From: Aporrectodea caliginosa
Taxonomy: Eukaryota > Annelida > Clitellata > Crassiclitellata > Lumbricidae
Direction of reading: 5' to 3'
Length of the DNA stretch: 64,000 bases
NCBI GenBank assembly: GCA_020284085.1
Contig: JACEVL010000003.1
Coordinates: forward strand, 1,244,692 to 1,308,691
In this document: positions 52,410 to 63,770 of the stretch, one piece after another
Position numbering within the stretch: position 1 is the first letter of the stretch
How the letters are laid out: each line of letters begins with the position of its first letter
Made by a program: the position numbers and the translations under genes
The notes under the pieces: generated by a model
What the model was told of the DNA's origin: nothing
What the model saw: the letters and a program-made list of their open reading frames with translations, nothing else
Databases searched by the model: none

Positions 52410-52967
52410 AACAATGTGACAAGATTAGAATCCTTGGCAGACATGTGGAGCCTACTCGGCTGTCATTCAAAGTCGAAGAGAAAATGTGCAAGAGTTTTTT
52501 TTCATTTAAAGACTTGTTCAAGGAAGTGACATCAATAATGTATTAAAACTCATGATCGCCAATGACATGTGTTTTATTTATCCCAGCCTTTCCACATTGT
52601 ACTGTATTTTTCTGATCTTGCCAATAAACAGCGCTAGCGCCGAACGATCTTTCAGTCGACTCAAACTCATAAAATCGTACGTACGTTCAACAATGTGACC
52701 AGATTAGAATCTTTGGCAGACATGTGGAGCCTACTCGGCTGTCATTCAAAGTCGAAGAGAAAATGTGCAAGAGTTTTTTTTCATTTAAAGACTTGTTCAA
52801 GGAAGTGACATCAATAATGTATTAAAACTCATGATCGCCAATGACATGTGTTTTATTTATCCCAGCCTTTCCACATTGTACTGTATTTTTCTGATCTTGC
52901 CAATAAACAGCGCTAGCGCCGAACGACCTTTCAGCCGACTCAAAATCATAAAATCGTACGTACGTTC
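52410..52967. repeat. 279-bp tandem repeat within hAT
   Basis: Two complete 279-bp units differing at a few bases, plus the longer related unit before them. The junction is at TACGTACGTTCAACAATG, which contains a CGTACGTACG palindrome. Confidence 0.92.
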
Positions 52968-53305
52968 AACAATGGGCGAGAACAGATTGTCTGGTTTAGC
53001 CTTGATTGCTATCGAAAGACTAGTGAAGTGGATTATAACGAAGTAATCGACACCTTTGCTAAAATGAAGCATAGACGAAAAAGGCTGTTGTTATTGGTTA
53101 GTGTTTCAACTGTTATGTTATAGTATAATATACTATTAGTATTACTAATTACTGTACATAATGCTTATGCCACCTTTTGGGTGTTTCACTGTATCTATTT
53201 AAATACGAAGATTAATACGTATAATCAAAATGAATGTAATTAATTGAAATTATTAATTTTGGTAAGTGGGACTTTTTTATGTGCTCGCTCCCCCTGGTGC
53301 TAAAA

Positions 53306-53321
53306 CCTGGCTACACCACTG
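53306..53321. mobile_element. hAT-type terminal inverted repeat (right end)
   Basis: CCTGGCTACACCACTG is the reverse complement of CAGTGGTGTAGCCAGG, close to the CAGTGGCGTAGCC ends common in hAT elements. It lies 260 bp past the transposase stop. The left end was not found. Confidence 0.6.
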
Positions 53322-53640
53322 CTGTCTGCATCCTCATAATACTATTGAGTTGGTTGGCTTTCAACTTGTAAACCGTCACACCCCCGAAGTTTTGGTCTAA
53401 GAAAACGCAACCACACGATTTGTACCAAAGGCTCATTCGCAAAGCCTCGACTCCAAGCAAGTCACAATTGGAGCGTTCACTCATATCATACTAGACACAG
53501 AGAGCCAGTTTCTCTGACCGCGCAACGGTGGGCCATCTGAAGTCATCCCATCCTCGTGTATTCTCAAGCAGCGATGTATCTTAAAATTCTGATGACGTTT
53601 ATCTACAGAACAGATATAAGGAGTAACATAAATTTATATG

Positions 53641-53989
53641 TAGAGGGTAGGGCTATAAGCTGCATTTCGATTCCATCTGGACTGGTCATTATAATCCCCT
53701 TGCCAGTAAGTGGTCAGACTTCAGAGGAATGTAGGCCTACAGTCTGAGTGTGGGCGAGTTGGCAGATGCACCTACAGACAGACTGACTGGCGCCAGATAA
53801 AGATATGCCGTGTAGGAAGGTTCAACGATAGGGTTATATAAATGGTAGCCCTTGATGCAGAGAAAAGATATAGATCGGGATCCAGCGCGTTGGTTAGGCC
53901 GGACTCCTGTCCCGTTTGTCAACCGGGACACGGGGTCCTAGCACGTGTCAATGTGTCATCTTCAGAATAAACATCGAAAACAACCACGT

Positions 53990-53998
<9 letters not shown>
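53641..53998 (+). repeat. LTR-like repeat L1, left copy
   Basis: Shares about 330 bp with 62806-63160, same orientation. It contains a TATA-like TTATATAAATG at 53835-53845 and AATAAA at 53968, about 130 bp apart, as in LTR U3-R. Strong identity block GATCGGGATCCAGCGCGTTG. Confidence 0.55.

Positions 53999-54075
<77 letters not shown>
53993..54075. repeat. (CT)n microsatellite
   Basis: Two CT blocks broken by GAT. A short CT tract at the same place follows the right L1 copy (63150-63164). Confidence 0.95.
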
Positions 54076-54077
<2 letters not shown>

Positions 54078-54119
54078 GTTCGGAAACCCACATTGGTTAA
54101 GGGAGACCTACATTAATAT

Positions 54120-54710
54120 GCATATACTTGACAGACACTGGCTATCCCAGTCTGGAAGGATAAAACTTCTAGACCGGATTGGTTAGACACAACTATCGCC
54201 TCCTACCGACTACAGAATAAAAGCTTAGACTTGACCCGAATTAGTAACTGAGCTGAACCGGACAACGAACGGAAGAACTGATCTGGAACAACGACGGACG
54301 GACGGACTTCTTAAATAAAACTGAAGATGAACTTAAGGCTGACATCAGTTCAGTTCCGTGCTTGATTGGAAAGAGATGTTGGTGATTTAGATTTATACTT
54401 TGCTCTCTTGACAATAATGCGATCTTTGAATAATTATTTACTGTTGTATTTATTATCCGAATCATGTTTTATTATTATTTATTTCTGCGATATCTTACTT
54501 TGCAATTAAAGGGTAAATGTATACAGTTATGATCTGGGAATACGCAGGACTCATGTATAATAAGACGACATCGTGTATACAATCATTGGTCTTGTTCATA
54601 CTTTATAATAATCATTTAACGATACATACAATACTGATCAAGTGACCTAGTCTTCCTCTCTGGGTTAAACAACAATATTATCTTTCTCTGATTGGCCCCT
54701 AGGCCCTAAG
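54120..54710 (+). repeat. LTR-like repeat L2, left copy
   Basis: Diverged partner of 60145-60750: ATCCCAGTCTGGAAGG / ATCCCAGCCTGGAAGG near the left, AATAAAAGC / ATGAAAAGC, TTCCGTGCTTGA, and AACAACAATATTATC / AACAACCATAATATTATTA near the right. Coding absent. Confidence 0.4.
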
Positions 54711-55425
54711 CCATTCATGACAAAATTGCGCGCCTTCTATTTTTTTTACGAAATTCATAAGTGTTTTTCTGACCCTTTCGTGTATAAAACTCTTACAGAG
54801 AACATCTTTTATTGAGTGTCTCAGTAATTGCGGGATGTAGCAAAGTTTGCTTTTCAGTATTTTCAAGGGACCTTCTTTCGCAAGGTATTTAACGTGTCCT
54901 CTTCGTATTACTACCAGTGGTTGCCGTGTCAGGTAGGCTACATAAAAAGAATATTTATGGAATTTTTCTCGCAATAAATTATGTCTTCCTGACAGGTCCC
55001 TGGCTCATAGTTCCGGGCTGGATGGTCATTTTCGGTCGATTTTCTGGCTTCTCCATCTCCAGCGTTCAGGAGATGGAGAAGGAACGGAATGATGAGAACA
55101 ACGGGAAGAGGAAAGAACGAAAAAGATTAACTGACCAACAGAATTTGGTTTTATTTAGAGACAGTGTTTCACAATGCATAGAAGCCGTCATCCATCGAAT
55201 CAAAATCAAGACAGCAAAAGAAAACGTCAAACGGACGGACGGGTGAGCACAGACAGATTTTGAACGGGCCAGAACAACCGCTCAACCAAACAAAGACCGA
55301 CCAGTCCTGAACAAAAAGGACCAACACGAGAAGACTGAACGGGTCAACCAAGACTTGAAGACTTAGGACTCTCAACCTCAGAACCTGCAACTGGTTCTCC
55401 CGAAGACACAGATCCAGAAGCGACT
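54711..55425. other. no confident gene; basic open frame
   Basis: 54917-55246 is open with SSVQEMEKERNDENNGKRKE and RKRLTDQQNLVLFRDSV, a charged stretch that could be the upstream linker of the chromodomain protein. A frameshift would be needed. Confidence 0.3.
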
Positions 55426-55426
55426 T

Positions 55427-55870
55427 CGGGTCAGTGATACACAAAAGAACACTTTAACGGATGACCCTAATCCAGTGACAGTGCCCGATGACCAGGATCC
55501 AGAGCAACCTACCACTTCTTCTAACGCCCAAAGTATCACTTCAATGGATGACCCTGATCCAGTAACAATGCATGATATGCAGAATCAAGACAAACTCACT
55601 ACTAGTGCTCAGTAACCAACTACAAGCTCAGACTGGTATGAAGCTACATTTCTGCTAACTTCCAAATTCATTAAAGGCAACCGGTTCTTTAAGGTGAAAT
55701 GGTCAAATAGGAATTTTCCGCCATCATGGGAGCCCGAAGAAAATGTCACAGATGCCATAAAACATGATTTTTTTATCACCGGTAAAAAGCGCAAACGTAA
55801 ACTGTTAAAGAGACAACCCGATGATAGCAGATTAGTCAAATTTACAGGCACACCATTGCCAAAGATTTGA
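55427..55870 (+). pseudogene. chromodomain fragment (Ty3/gypsy pol C-terminus type)
   Basis: An acidic, Pro/Thr-rich linker with two similar units (DDPNPVTVPDDQDPEQPTTS and MDDPDPVTMHDMQNQDKLTT), then TAA at 55613-55615. In the same frame follows a chromodomain: YEATFLLTSKFIKGNRFFKV, KWSNRNFPPSWEPEENV, then IKHDFF. The Y/F...W...W aromatic cage positions are partly kept (F, W, W). A Lys/Arg-rich tail ends at TGA 55868-55870. Such modules end the integrase of many Metaviridae. An HP1-like host gene is less likely given the context. Confidence 0.65.
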
Positions 55871-56581
55871 AATGTTATGGTTGTCTAAACCTTACTCGAA
55901 GATTTGTGAAAGTAAGGAATTTTATCAAACGGAGTGGCCACTCTAATAGATTGTGTAAGAACAAAGATATCACATTTAGAGAAAATTCAGATCCTAAGCC
56001 TTTATTGTTCTTGAGCATTTTCATCCATTCGCTTAGTATCATCATCATCAGTCATCAAATCATTTCTTATTGATCCATCCATAGTCCGGAACAGTTACAG
56101 TATGTTTTTATGCATCGAAATTTAAATGACACTTTTCCTTTACTAGATAAAGAAATTTTACTAGTTACAGATAGTATGCACGTGTCATATTTCTTAGGTT
56201 GAATAACCCTAGATCTGCTCAAATCTATGGCATCATGATTTAGAGTCATTCATTATCTCCCTTGACCAATCACCTGCTTCCTCATTCGTTGAGCTCAATA
56301 TGCGCTAATTAAGAGACAGGGTGCTTTACTCTTCACCTCGCTTAGGATTGGTTCAGCGCCCAACACCGCGTTGAAACTACCCAAGCCCAGGTATAATATA
56401 TTCACGAGGATATTTTAAGGTTTAGCTTTCCTATCTGTGGAATCGAGTGAAACGGTCATCGGGTACATATCTTTATATTTCAGGAATTAGTTGAACCAGC
56501 TCGTAATTTCATCGTACGATAATGGCATATCTGCGCCTGCGCTAACCTATGAAGTCGATCACGAGCAATTTTGTTCACGTG
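55871..56581. other. no gene seen
   Basis: AT-rich. An ATCATCATCATC run at 56039-56050. No exon or repeat assigned. Confidence 0.4.
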
Positions 56582-57001
56582 TCAGGCTGTCAGCAGCAGC
56601 ATCCGTTTCCGCCTTTGCTCCCGATCATCGGTTACAGCCTGAGGCTGTAACCCAAAAGTAAGCTTATGTTCCACGAGTCGGAAACCGTGCTCACAGCAGA
56701 GTTCCACGTAGTACTGCCACGGAGACAACAGCTTCAGCATTACTTCAACGAATTTCTTTAGACACTCCCGACCAAGAGTGCTCAACACTTCCACGACCCC
56801 CTAACTACATTTTCCGTGGAAGACATCTGCCTCGGAGGGAACTATTTCTGCTGGAGCATAAGCGCAGTGCGTCTGTTTCCAAACCAAGATCCCGACTTCC
56901 CTCGGATAACACCTCGCCCAACACCCTTGAGTGTCAGCCAGGTCACTATGGTTCCCCCACGCATGGCTACACCACCTGACCAGTAGGCGTGTATTCAACA
57001 T
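56582..57001 (-). pseudogene. minus-strand ORF with one stop, unknown
   Basis: One frame of about 139 codons, broken only by TAG at 56801-56803. MLNTRLLVRWCSHAWGNHSD starts it. After the stop it has VEVLSTLGRECLKKFVEVML, KLLSPWQYYVELCCEHGFRL and FGLQPQAVTDDREQRRKR. Seven or more cysteines. Protein-like composition; not recognised. The TTAG|GGGTCGTGG at the stop could instead be a splice acceptor. Confidence 0.4.
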
Positions 57002-58439
57002 GTATGATCGTAAACTGATAAATTAAGAAATCGAAATTCAGTGCGTTGGGTTTTACTCACTCTTTTCATCTTCACATGACATCAACGCGCAGTATGTTTA
57101 ATATTGTTTATCTTAACGGTTGTATTTATCACTGCGTTGGCTTAGTTTTTCTATGCGAGAGAGAACCGAATCTAGCTTAGCGTCCCTTCGCTCGGCTTGA
57201 CACTTTTACAGGTTCCAACGAGGTCATGTACGATTTCACTTACAACATCGTCTTTTTATTTCTCATTAGCGTTCAGTTGTAGGCATGTTTCATTTTGACT
57301 TTAGCCTACTCATTCTCATCATACGAGTAATCTTTAGTCACTTGTGCATGTGATAGGCCTACTACTTCTTTTCATTCCTGCTATGTAACATATTCATCGA
57401 AAAACTTCGTGAAACTACAACGAGAAAATAATTACTTCTGGTCAACTATCCCAAAGTGACCATATAGATTACAACCCGTACTCGAAGTGGGCAGTATGAA
57501 ACGGCATGCCATATCGGCACCTCTTCTGAAAGGCTGAAAGCATGCCGATACTTCTTCAATGAAGAAATCCATACCGTATGTTCCAAAACATACCGGTATC
57601 GACGTTTTATGCAAGTCAAACGGCCGCTATAGTCAGAGTGAGTTATCGTTCGGCTTTTTCATGCCCCAATCATTGTCGATGGTCCACAGAACCAAACTCT
57701 TGCTGTTCTGGCTATTTTAACGTAGGCCTATGTAAGTATGGAGGGCCGACGGGGTAGACAGACTGCATTGGCACGCCATGGAAGGTTTTCATGATCCTGA
57801 ATTGACCCTCACTCGCCAAGTGAACAAAGTATCTCACTCTCAGGATGCAGGGTAACAGTTACAAAGTACAACAGTGTCATCCCCTTACAAAACTCATGAA
57901 CAGTCAATGAGTCATCCTCGATAACCCTCCCAACATAACTAGTTTCAGCATCAAACAGGCTTAAACATGTCCATCATCAAACTAGCCTGACATGCTCCAA
58001 GTGTTTGTGGCATAGGGCTAAATCAAATTTCTAGCGCAGTCGGTAGTTAAACACAAATCACACAGCGTTTTGGGTAGGCCTATTTAACAAACTGCAATCC
58101 TCTGCAAGCGGCTTTCGGATTGGCTTGTTTTTTAAATAACAGTGACATCGTTATGCAATGGGAAAGAAACTCCCATCTTCTGGCTGCAGCCTGATTATTG
58201 AAATGTTTGAGAAAATGGTAAAGAGGAAAAACCTACGTCACTATAATAGTAATTACATAATTAGAAAACTATTCTTGGTTTGATCAGACATACGCAACGA
58301 AGGCTATAGCACCACGCTTGAGCAAAGTAGACTGCGAGACAAGTCAACATCCAAGAGACATGCGTGTACTGTCTGATACAAACAACAGAAGTTATGAATT
58401 AATGACAATGATATACATGGTAACATCGTGAAAGGACAG
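57002..58439. other. no gene recognised
   Basis: A 70-bp segment (GTGAAACTACAACGAGAAAA to GATTACAACCCG, 57409-57480) is repeated at 60018-60088. Otherwise no exon, RNA gene or repeat was identified in this 1.4 kb. Confidence 0.4.
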
Positions 58440-59110
58440 AGAAATATAATGGAGCTAAATCACGAGTCAGCATATCTCTTAATGCATTCGGTTAAGGGTT
58501 CCAATATTATGTGTTCGCAGATCATAGTTAACCTCGGCTTAATTAATAATTCATTAGCTCGCTTGCTGTAATCACGGATCGTTCATATCTAGGAAGTCTT
58601 CATTGGTTGATTCCAGGTGACAAATGTCCTGTCTGAGTCCCAACCAACCCCGGACTGACACAGGTAGCGTCAATTCATCTGAGGCTCCTAGGTACTGTCA
58701 CATATGACGTCACACGATATATAGAGGACTCTTTAGACAGTCGAATATGTAGGCTAATCTGACGACGCTCGAAGCCTCGAATGATCAACATAACAAGACA
58801 CTTAACCATAGTTGGACAGCAATATTATTTCAAGCTTCATTATAGAATTACAATTCTGACATGGTGCAGTCGACAGGGTATTTACATTATTCTGACAAGC
58901 ACCACTTTAAGGTAGAGAGTCCCCAGCAGATTGAGCGCAGCCGGGGCTCCATTCTCGGAAGACGTGCATAGTGACTCGCGAAGCTAGTGGTCATTGTTTC
59001 GTTCATATTGTAAGTGTATGCTTTTCATTCTTTTGTATGAAATCATTCAATATGTATCATCCACTTTCTTCCTTTAGTTAGAGCTAGTTCCCACCTTAAC
59101 TAAATGGTAT
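58440..59110 (+). promoter_or_regulatory. full A-type leader with 200-bp insert (copy 7)
   Basis: Distal block 58448-58695 (AGCTAAATCACGAGTCAGCA to CTCCTAGGTACTG). An insert at 58696-58905 ends in TCTGACAAGC, then the exon GCGCAGCCGGGGCTCC, TATT|GTAAGTG at 59009, and acceptor CTTCCTTTAG at 59078. The CACGTG box is mutated here. Confidence 0.5.
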
Positions 59111-59249
59111 CGCCTCGATTTAGTAAGTGTTAGTCAAGAGATCACCCTATTAGGCCTATAGCTGGTGGAGACCCTTAGCTGGATGTTCTTACCGAGCTCA
59201 CTTGTTTAGTTACTCTCGTTTCATTGTCTACGTATTCGCCTTATCATTC

Positions 59250-59557
59250 ATGCCAACAACCATTAATCACAACTTACTCATCTCCGAATCGGATCCCACA
59301 CAGCCACCTCTCACTCCTGCCGAAGAGGACGAATTGGCAGCATGGTACGCCGACCAATACTCCTCTACACATATAACGGGGGCATTTGCCATTATATCTG
59401 CGATAAGATAGACGAGATTATCGCCTGGCGGAACGGTGATCCCGATCTCTAGGTCATTGATGTTATCGAACCACCACCTATGACTGCCGCTCTCGAAGAA
59501 AATTGGGATTTGCCGGTCGCAGACAATCTCCAACCTCCGCCAACTTTCAACTCATAA
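59250..59557 (+). pseudogene. His/Cys module A (last copy)
   Basis: ATG frame MPTTINHNLLISESDPTQPP, then EEDELAAWYADQYSSTHI. A 2-base loss before GGGGGCATTTGCC shifts the frame. Cys-x-Cys is lost (GCCATTATATC). The C-half (DEIIAWRNGDPDL, then a TAG; ENWDLPVADNL) is recognisable to TAA 59555-59557. Confidence 0.6.
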
Positions 59558-60144
59558 TCATCCGCATCACCGTCATTCATTGTCCTGTTCATTTGTCTCA
59601 TTACGTCTCATTTTATTTTCATTCCTCAGTCACGATGCTGCAAGTGTCTTGATTCCCCCCTCTCGTCATGTATATTTATGCACTAAGTATAACACTGAAA
59701 CCTGCTAAAAACATTTACAAAACTGTAAGTCTAAAACAAGAAAACTTATAAAAGACTCCAGCTTCGAAACCTGGAGGTTTCGTTTTCTCAGCCTGGATGG
59801 GATTTAAATAGACAAGTGATCCATTGGATCGGAAGTGTCACAAGGGAAGAGGCCTATTCCACAAGCAAAGTGAAGTTTCTTCACTGGAACCGCAGGATTT
59901 AGCTGACTAAGCAGAATGACAGCCCCTTTTGACTATTACAAAAAGACCCAGCGTTGTCGCTGGGTGGGTCATTACTGAAATCGTTGCGGTACTGTGCTGT
60001 CGTAAACAATAAACGTTGTGAAACTACACCGAGTAAATAATTACTGTTGTTCGACTATCCCCGAGTGACCATCTAGATTACAACTACATCCAACTTTGGT
60101 GCAGAACTGGAATCCCGACCTCTCGCACGCTGCCATCTACATCC
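59558..60144. other. A 3' region and hairpin-rich segment
   Basis: The A-rich 3' region parallels 21915-22080. Then two hairpins: CTCCAG/CTGGAG at 59758-59778 and ACCCAGCG-TTGT-CGCTGGGT at 59946-59965. AATAAA at 60008. No gene. Confidence 0.4.
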
Positions 60145-60750
60145 GGCCTCGCTCAGTAGCACTAAAGACAACATCCCAGCCTGGAAGGGAAAGCCTTCTA
60201 AGCCCTACTCGTGATTGGCTGGATATAATATCTCCACCTACAGCCCACAGTATGAAAAGCGTTACCTGTCTTAGATTAAGTAACCCAGCCTGCACTGATA
60301 AGAACCGGACAGCATTCTTTAACTATCGGACATGTCTTCTAACAGACATCGGTTTGGTTTCCGTGCTTGAAAGGTGTGAGGTATGGAAATTATAGATACA
60401 TATTATAAGTATAATACATAACTCATCTTAAGACTGAGTGTGATCGTTGTTTAGTAGAATCATGTAACGTCAATCTTTACAATATATATCTAAATTAAAT
60501 ATATAATAGTTATTATTAGAATTTATGACATATACTATTGGATGATGAAAGTCATTGTCAAGTCTTATTTGTATAACAAAAGGCCGATATAAATATCGTT
60601 ATCAGTCTGCTTTATTATCGTAAATAAAACTATTCTTATTCTTGATTATTATGAATAGATATCTAATCTTGGCAAATAACCTGTGACTAGTTTTCCCCAA
60701 CTAGGTTAACAACCATAATATTATTATTCTCCAATGGGCCTTAAGCACAT
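60145..60750 (+). repeat. LTR-like repeat L2, right copy
   Basis: Partner of 54120-54710 in the same orientation, substantially diverged. Includes GTAAATAAAACTATTC near 60620. Confidence 0.4.
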
Positions 60751-61728
60751 TATGATAATACGCTGGACGATGAGGTCAGGCCGAGGTCGAATATTTCCAA
60801 TACCCGAACAGGCCCCTGCATTCATCCTGCACTGTAGCAGTCATGTTTGGCTCAGGCCATCCTCAGACATTCTCAGTCTGCATCTGAAGATATTAATGTA
60901 CATTTGTATTCAGTTAAAAGTATGTATGTTCGAATTGAGCGTGATTCTATTCTTTTGGATTACTTGTGGAAGAAGATACTTCTGTCAAGATCATGCTTAA
61001 TTTTTTCCTGGTGTTTTCTATAACAATAGGCTAGACTTCAATGCATGAGTATACATCCATTATCTTGGATTATCTCTGGAAGAACTGTAGACAACTGTTG
61101 GATTATCTGCTTATGTGAAGAAGAGAAGATGGAAATTTCCTGTATTACAAAACGAAGTATTGCATACCAGTTTGCTTTACTAATTTTCAAGTTTTTCATC
61201 AGCTTTTACACAATGGATAATGGGTCTCTGAAATGCCAACTCCGCGTCCTTTTCATAATTGGTCACCATCGAATCATAAATCACTTTAGACGTTTATAAT
61301 ACAAGCACCTGTGCACAATAGCGGAGAATATGAAAATGTTCTGTTCAAAACCAGAATTTCTCAACGACATTTGAAAGAAGAGACGTTGACAGACTTCACG
61401 TACTGTTAAAGCCAGTAATATGAAGATAAGGACAATATCATAGCAATGCCTACAAACGATATATAAAAATCATGCTTTATATAATTTGGCACTTCACTTG
61501 TCAGTGCATCTATCTGTGCATAGGCCCTAAGCAATTTAATTACTGGAGCTAAGTATATGAACACAACTGCCTATACTAACATAAACACTGAGGTAGATTA
61601 TATAAAATTTAATGACGTCGGGATAATGCCTTCATGGAAAAGTAAGCCGTGTGTACGACCGAGACGCCTATTGAGTTGCTGAGATTCACCACATCATTTG
61701 GCGACCGGGATGTTTCCCGAACCTAGCT
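60751..61728. other. no gene recognised
   Basis: Several short open frames of AT-rich composition; none has splice context or a known motif. 61040-61090 and 60950-60970 share TTGGATTA...TGGAAGAA words. Confidence 0.4.
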
Positions 61729-61936
61729 ATAATGTTGCAGATATTGCTTACTATTGGCGTATCGGTTGCTAGCAGCGAACGTTCATTTTCAAAACTTAAG
61801 CTAATTCACACATATCTACGCAGCACCATGTCTCAAGAGAGTCTTATCAATTTGGCAATTATGGTCGATTGAGAGAGAAACTGCTGCGCAGATTGATTTT
61901 AGCAAAGTTACATTGTCTGAATGGTGCAGTAATTAG
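61729..61936 (+). pseudogene. second hAT transposase C-terminus
   Basis: IMLQILLTIGVSVASSERSF, then SKLKLIHTYLRSTMSQESLI, the hAT dimerisation block (S-S-E-R-S-F-S). After a one-base frameshift at GTCGATTGAG it reads IERETAAQIDFSKVTLSEWC and TAG. The sequence differs enough from the 52-kb element to be another family. Confidence 0.75.
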
Positions 61937-62805
61937 CTCTTCACTAATTAGCTTTGGTTTTCAAATACAGTAGCTATACTTAAAAGGGATTGTTTCAATT
62001 ACATTGTAGTATTGGAAGCTGTTCAATTTTCTGAAGCGTGTTTTCATCGAAGTGATGGAACCATTCGCTTCTGAGAATAACCGACTTTATTGCTTAGGAA
62101 CACACATCGATCCACCTTATACTGTGGACATGCTGATGCTTCAGGTTACTTACTTAAATATATTCTGACCTATTGTCCAACGGTTCCCCTACATATACAG
62201 TTGAAATGCTTTTCAAATAGTAATTACTAATAAAACCATTGTTCACCATGGAACCGTTTCTTGCAGTTCCATATTTAGCACATTTTGCCTGCTGCCATAC
62301 GGGGAAGTGGGGGCGAGGCGGCACACTGCTGCATCGCACCACCTTTGAAAATTCCACGCGCCGCCACTGGGGGTTGTTAACTGTGTTCCTGACGTTACTG
62401 ATCTCTACTCTAATTGGGCACAAAAATTGTACACGAATGGCAAGTTGTTAGGCAGGTTATTAGTATTATTGCTATTGCCCAGATACGTTTGCAGGACGGA
62501 TCAGCCTGTTCATAACATTATCCGTATTTTCGTGACGCTACATGGGCTAAGTCCGCTAAGCGTTTATATACACGCTTGCACGTTGAATGGTAAGACTGCT
62601 GCAGTAGAGTGACATTTGATAAATGCTTTGAGATTGCAATGTATTGTGTAATATATGGTGACCAAAGCCAGATAGACTGATAGATGCAGAGACAGAGAGA
62701 AGGACGGACATGACAGACGCATGGACATACAATTAGAGGGTTAGCCAGTCGACTTCATGTACATGGCAACTTCTTAGGTGGATCTGACAATGACAAATTA
62801 GTAAA
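61937..62805. other. no confident gene
   Basis: 62465-62570 (TTATTGCTATTGCCCAGATA...) is a diverged relative of 63220-63300. No coding support. Confidence 0.35.
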
Positions 62806-63160
62806 GTAGGGGTGGGCCTATGACCTGCACTGCGATTCCATCTGGACTGGTCATTATAATCTCCTTGTAAGTAAGTGGCCAGACTTTAGAAGAATGTAGG
62901 CCTACAGTCTGAGCGTGGGCGAGTTGGAAGATGCACGTGCAGACAGACTGACTGGCGCCAGGTAAAGGTATAGGAAGGTTCAAATAGTTCTATATAAATG
63001 ATAGCCCTTGATGCAGAGAAAATATATAGATCGGGATCCAGCGCGTTGGTTAGGCCGGACTCCTGTCCCGTTTGTCAACCGGGTCACGGGGTCATGGCGT
63101 GTACACGTAGGCTACCATCAACTGAATAAACTTCAACAACAACAACGTGTTCTCTCTCTC
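62806..63160 (+). repeat. LTR-like repeat L1, right copy
   Basis: As 53641-53998: CTATATAAATG at 62989, GATCGGGATCCAGCGCGTTG, and GAATAAAC at 63123. The two copies are close enough to have a common recent origin. Confidence 0.55.
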
Positions 63161-63700
63161 TCTCAACTGTCGATCAGCAAAACCCCGAAAAATCGGGCGA
63201 TCAACGACTCTACAGTATTATTGCTATTGCGCAATTACCTTTGCAGCACGGCTAGACGTGTTTAGCATCATCCAGATTTTCGTTCCGCTGCACTGGCTGG
63301 CTTTTCGACTTGCCTTTGTTCCAATTGAACAATACATTTATGGATAATTTCAAATGTAAATAATTCATTTAAATAAAGAATACACCTGTGATGGTTTTAA
63401 ACTGTCATTTCGAATTTAAATAACTGATTCCTGAACTATTAGCTCATATGTTCGTGTTTTCCGTGTTTTCGTGTTTTGATGACGCCAGTTCTACCCCGGT
63501 CCGACAGCAGACAGGACACATTCCGATAGAAGTAGCTTTCATCGATAGTTGTTGCACTCTGTAGACCAAAACTCCTCAAGTAGATTTCGTGAAGCCTAAT
63601 TGTCGATTGCACTTTTACGATGATTACAATTTAGCAGTCATTCACTAACCTGTGTTAAGACATCACGTAAGAATGTTTTCTGTCGCTGACTGGATGTAGG
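63161..63700. other. no gene seen
   Basis: AT-rich, with GTGTTTTCCGTGTTTTCGTG at about 63453. No exon recognised. Confidence 0.4.
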
Positions 63701-63769
63701 GCGGCATCTGTAGGGCATCTGTAGGGCATCTGTAGGGCATCTGTAGGGCATCTGTAGGGCGGCATCTGT
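63701..63769. repeat. 11-bp tandem repeat (GGCATCTGTAG), six copies
   Basis: Six near-perfect units, the first and last preceded by an extra GGC. It immediately precedes the LINE reading and may be the boundary of a 5'-truncated insert. Confidence 0.92.
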
Positions 63770-63770
63770 A

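Larger units (their letters stand above)
51860..53046 (+). pseudogene. hAT transposase 3' part with triplicated C-terminus
   Basis: The frame from 51883 reads FFDIPRVLETASSLSDFYRI, then a 27-bp triplet (GNVTRLESF). Three tandem copies of the C-terminal region follow at 52111-52409, 52410-52688 and 52689-52967. Each has FLxLPINSASAERSFSRLKL and IKSYVRSTM, the hAT dimerisation motif (S-A-S-x-E-R-x-F-S). Only the third continues into ENRLSGLALIAIERLVKWI and a stop at 53044-53046. The first copy has 40 bp more in the middle. Confidence 0.8.

Noticed and set aside
55616..55870. Host HP1/Polycomb gene
   Set aside because: Single chromodomain after a stop, with acidic linker and LTR-like flanks; fits a retroelement pol end better.
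63701..63769. Regular 11-bp repeats as a CRISPR-like array
   Set aside because: Head-to-tail units without spacers in a eukaryotic genome; also true for the 16-bp, 27-bp and 46-bp tandems.
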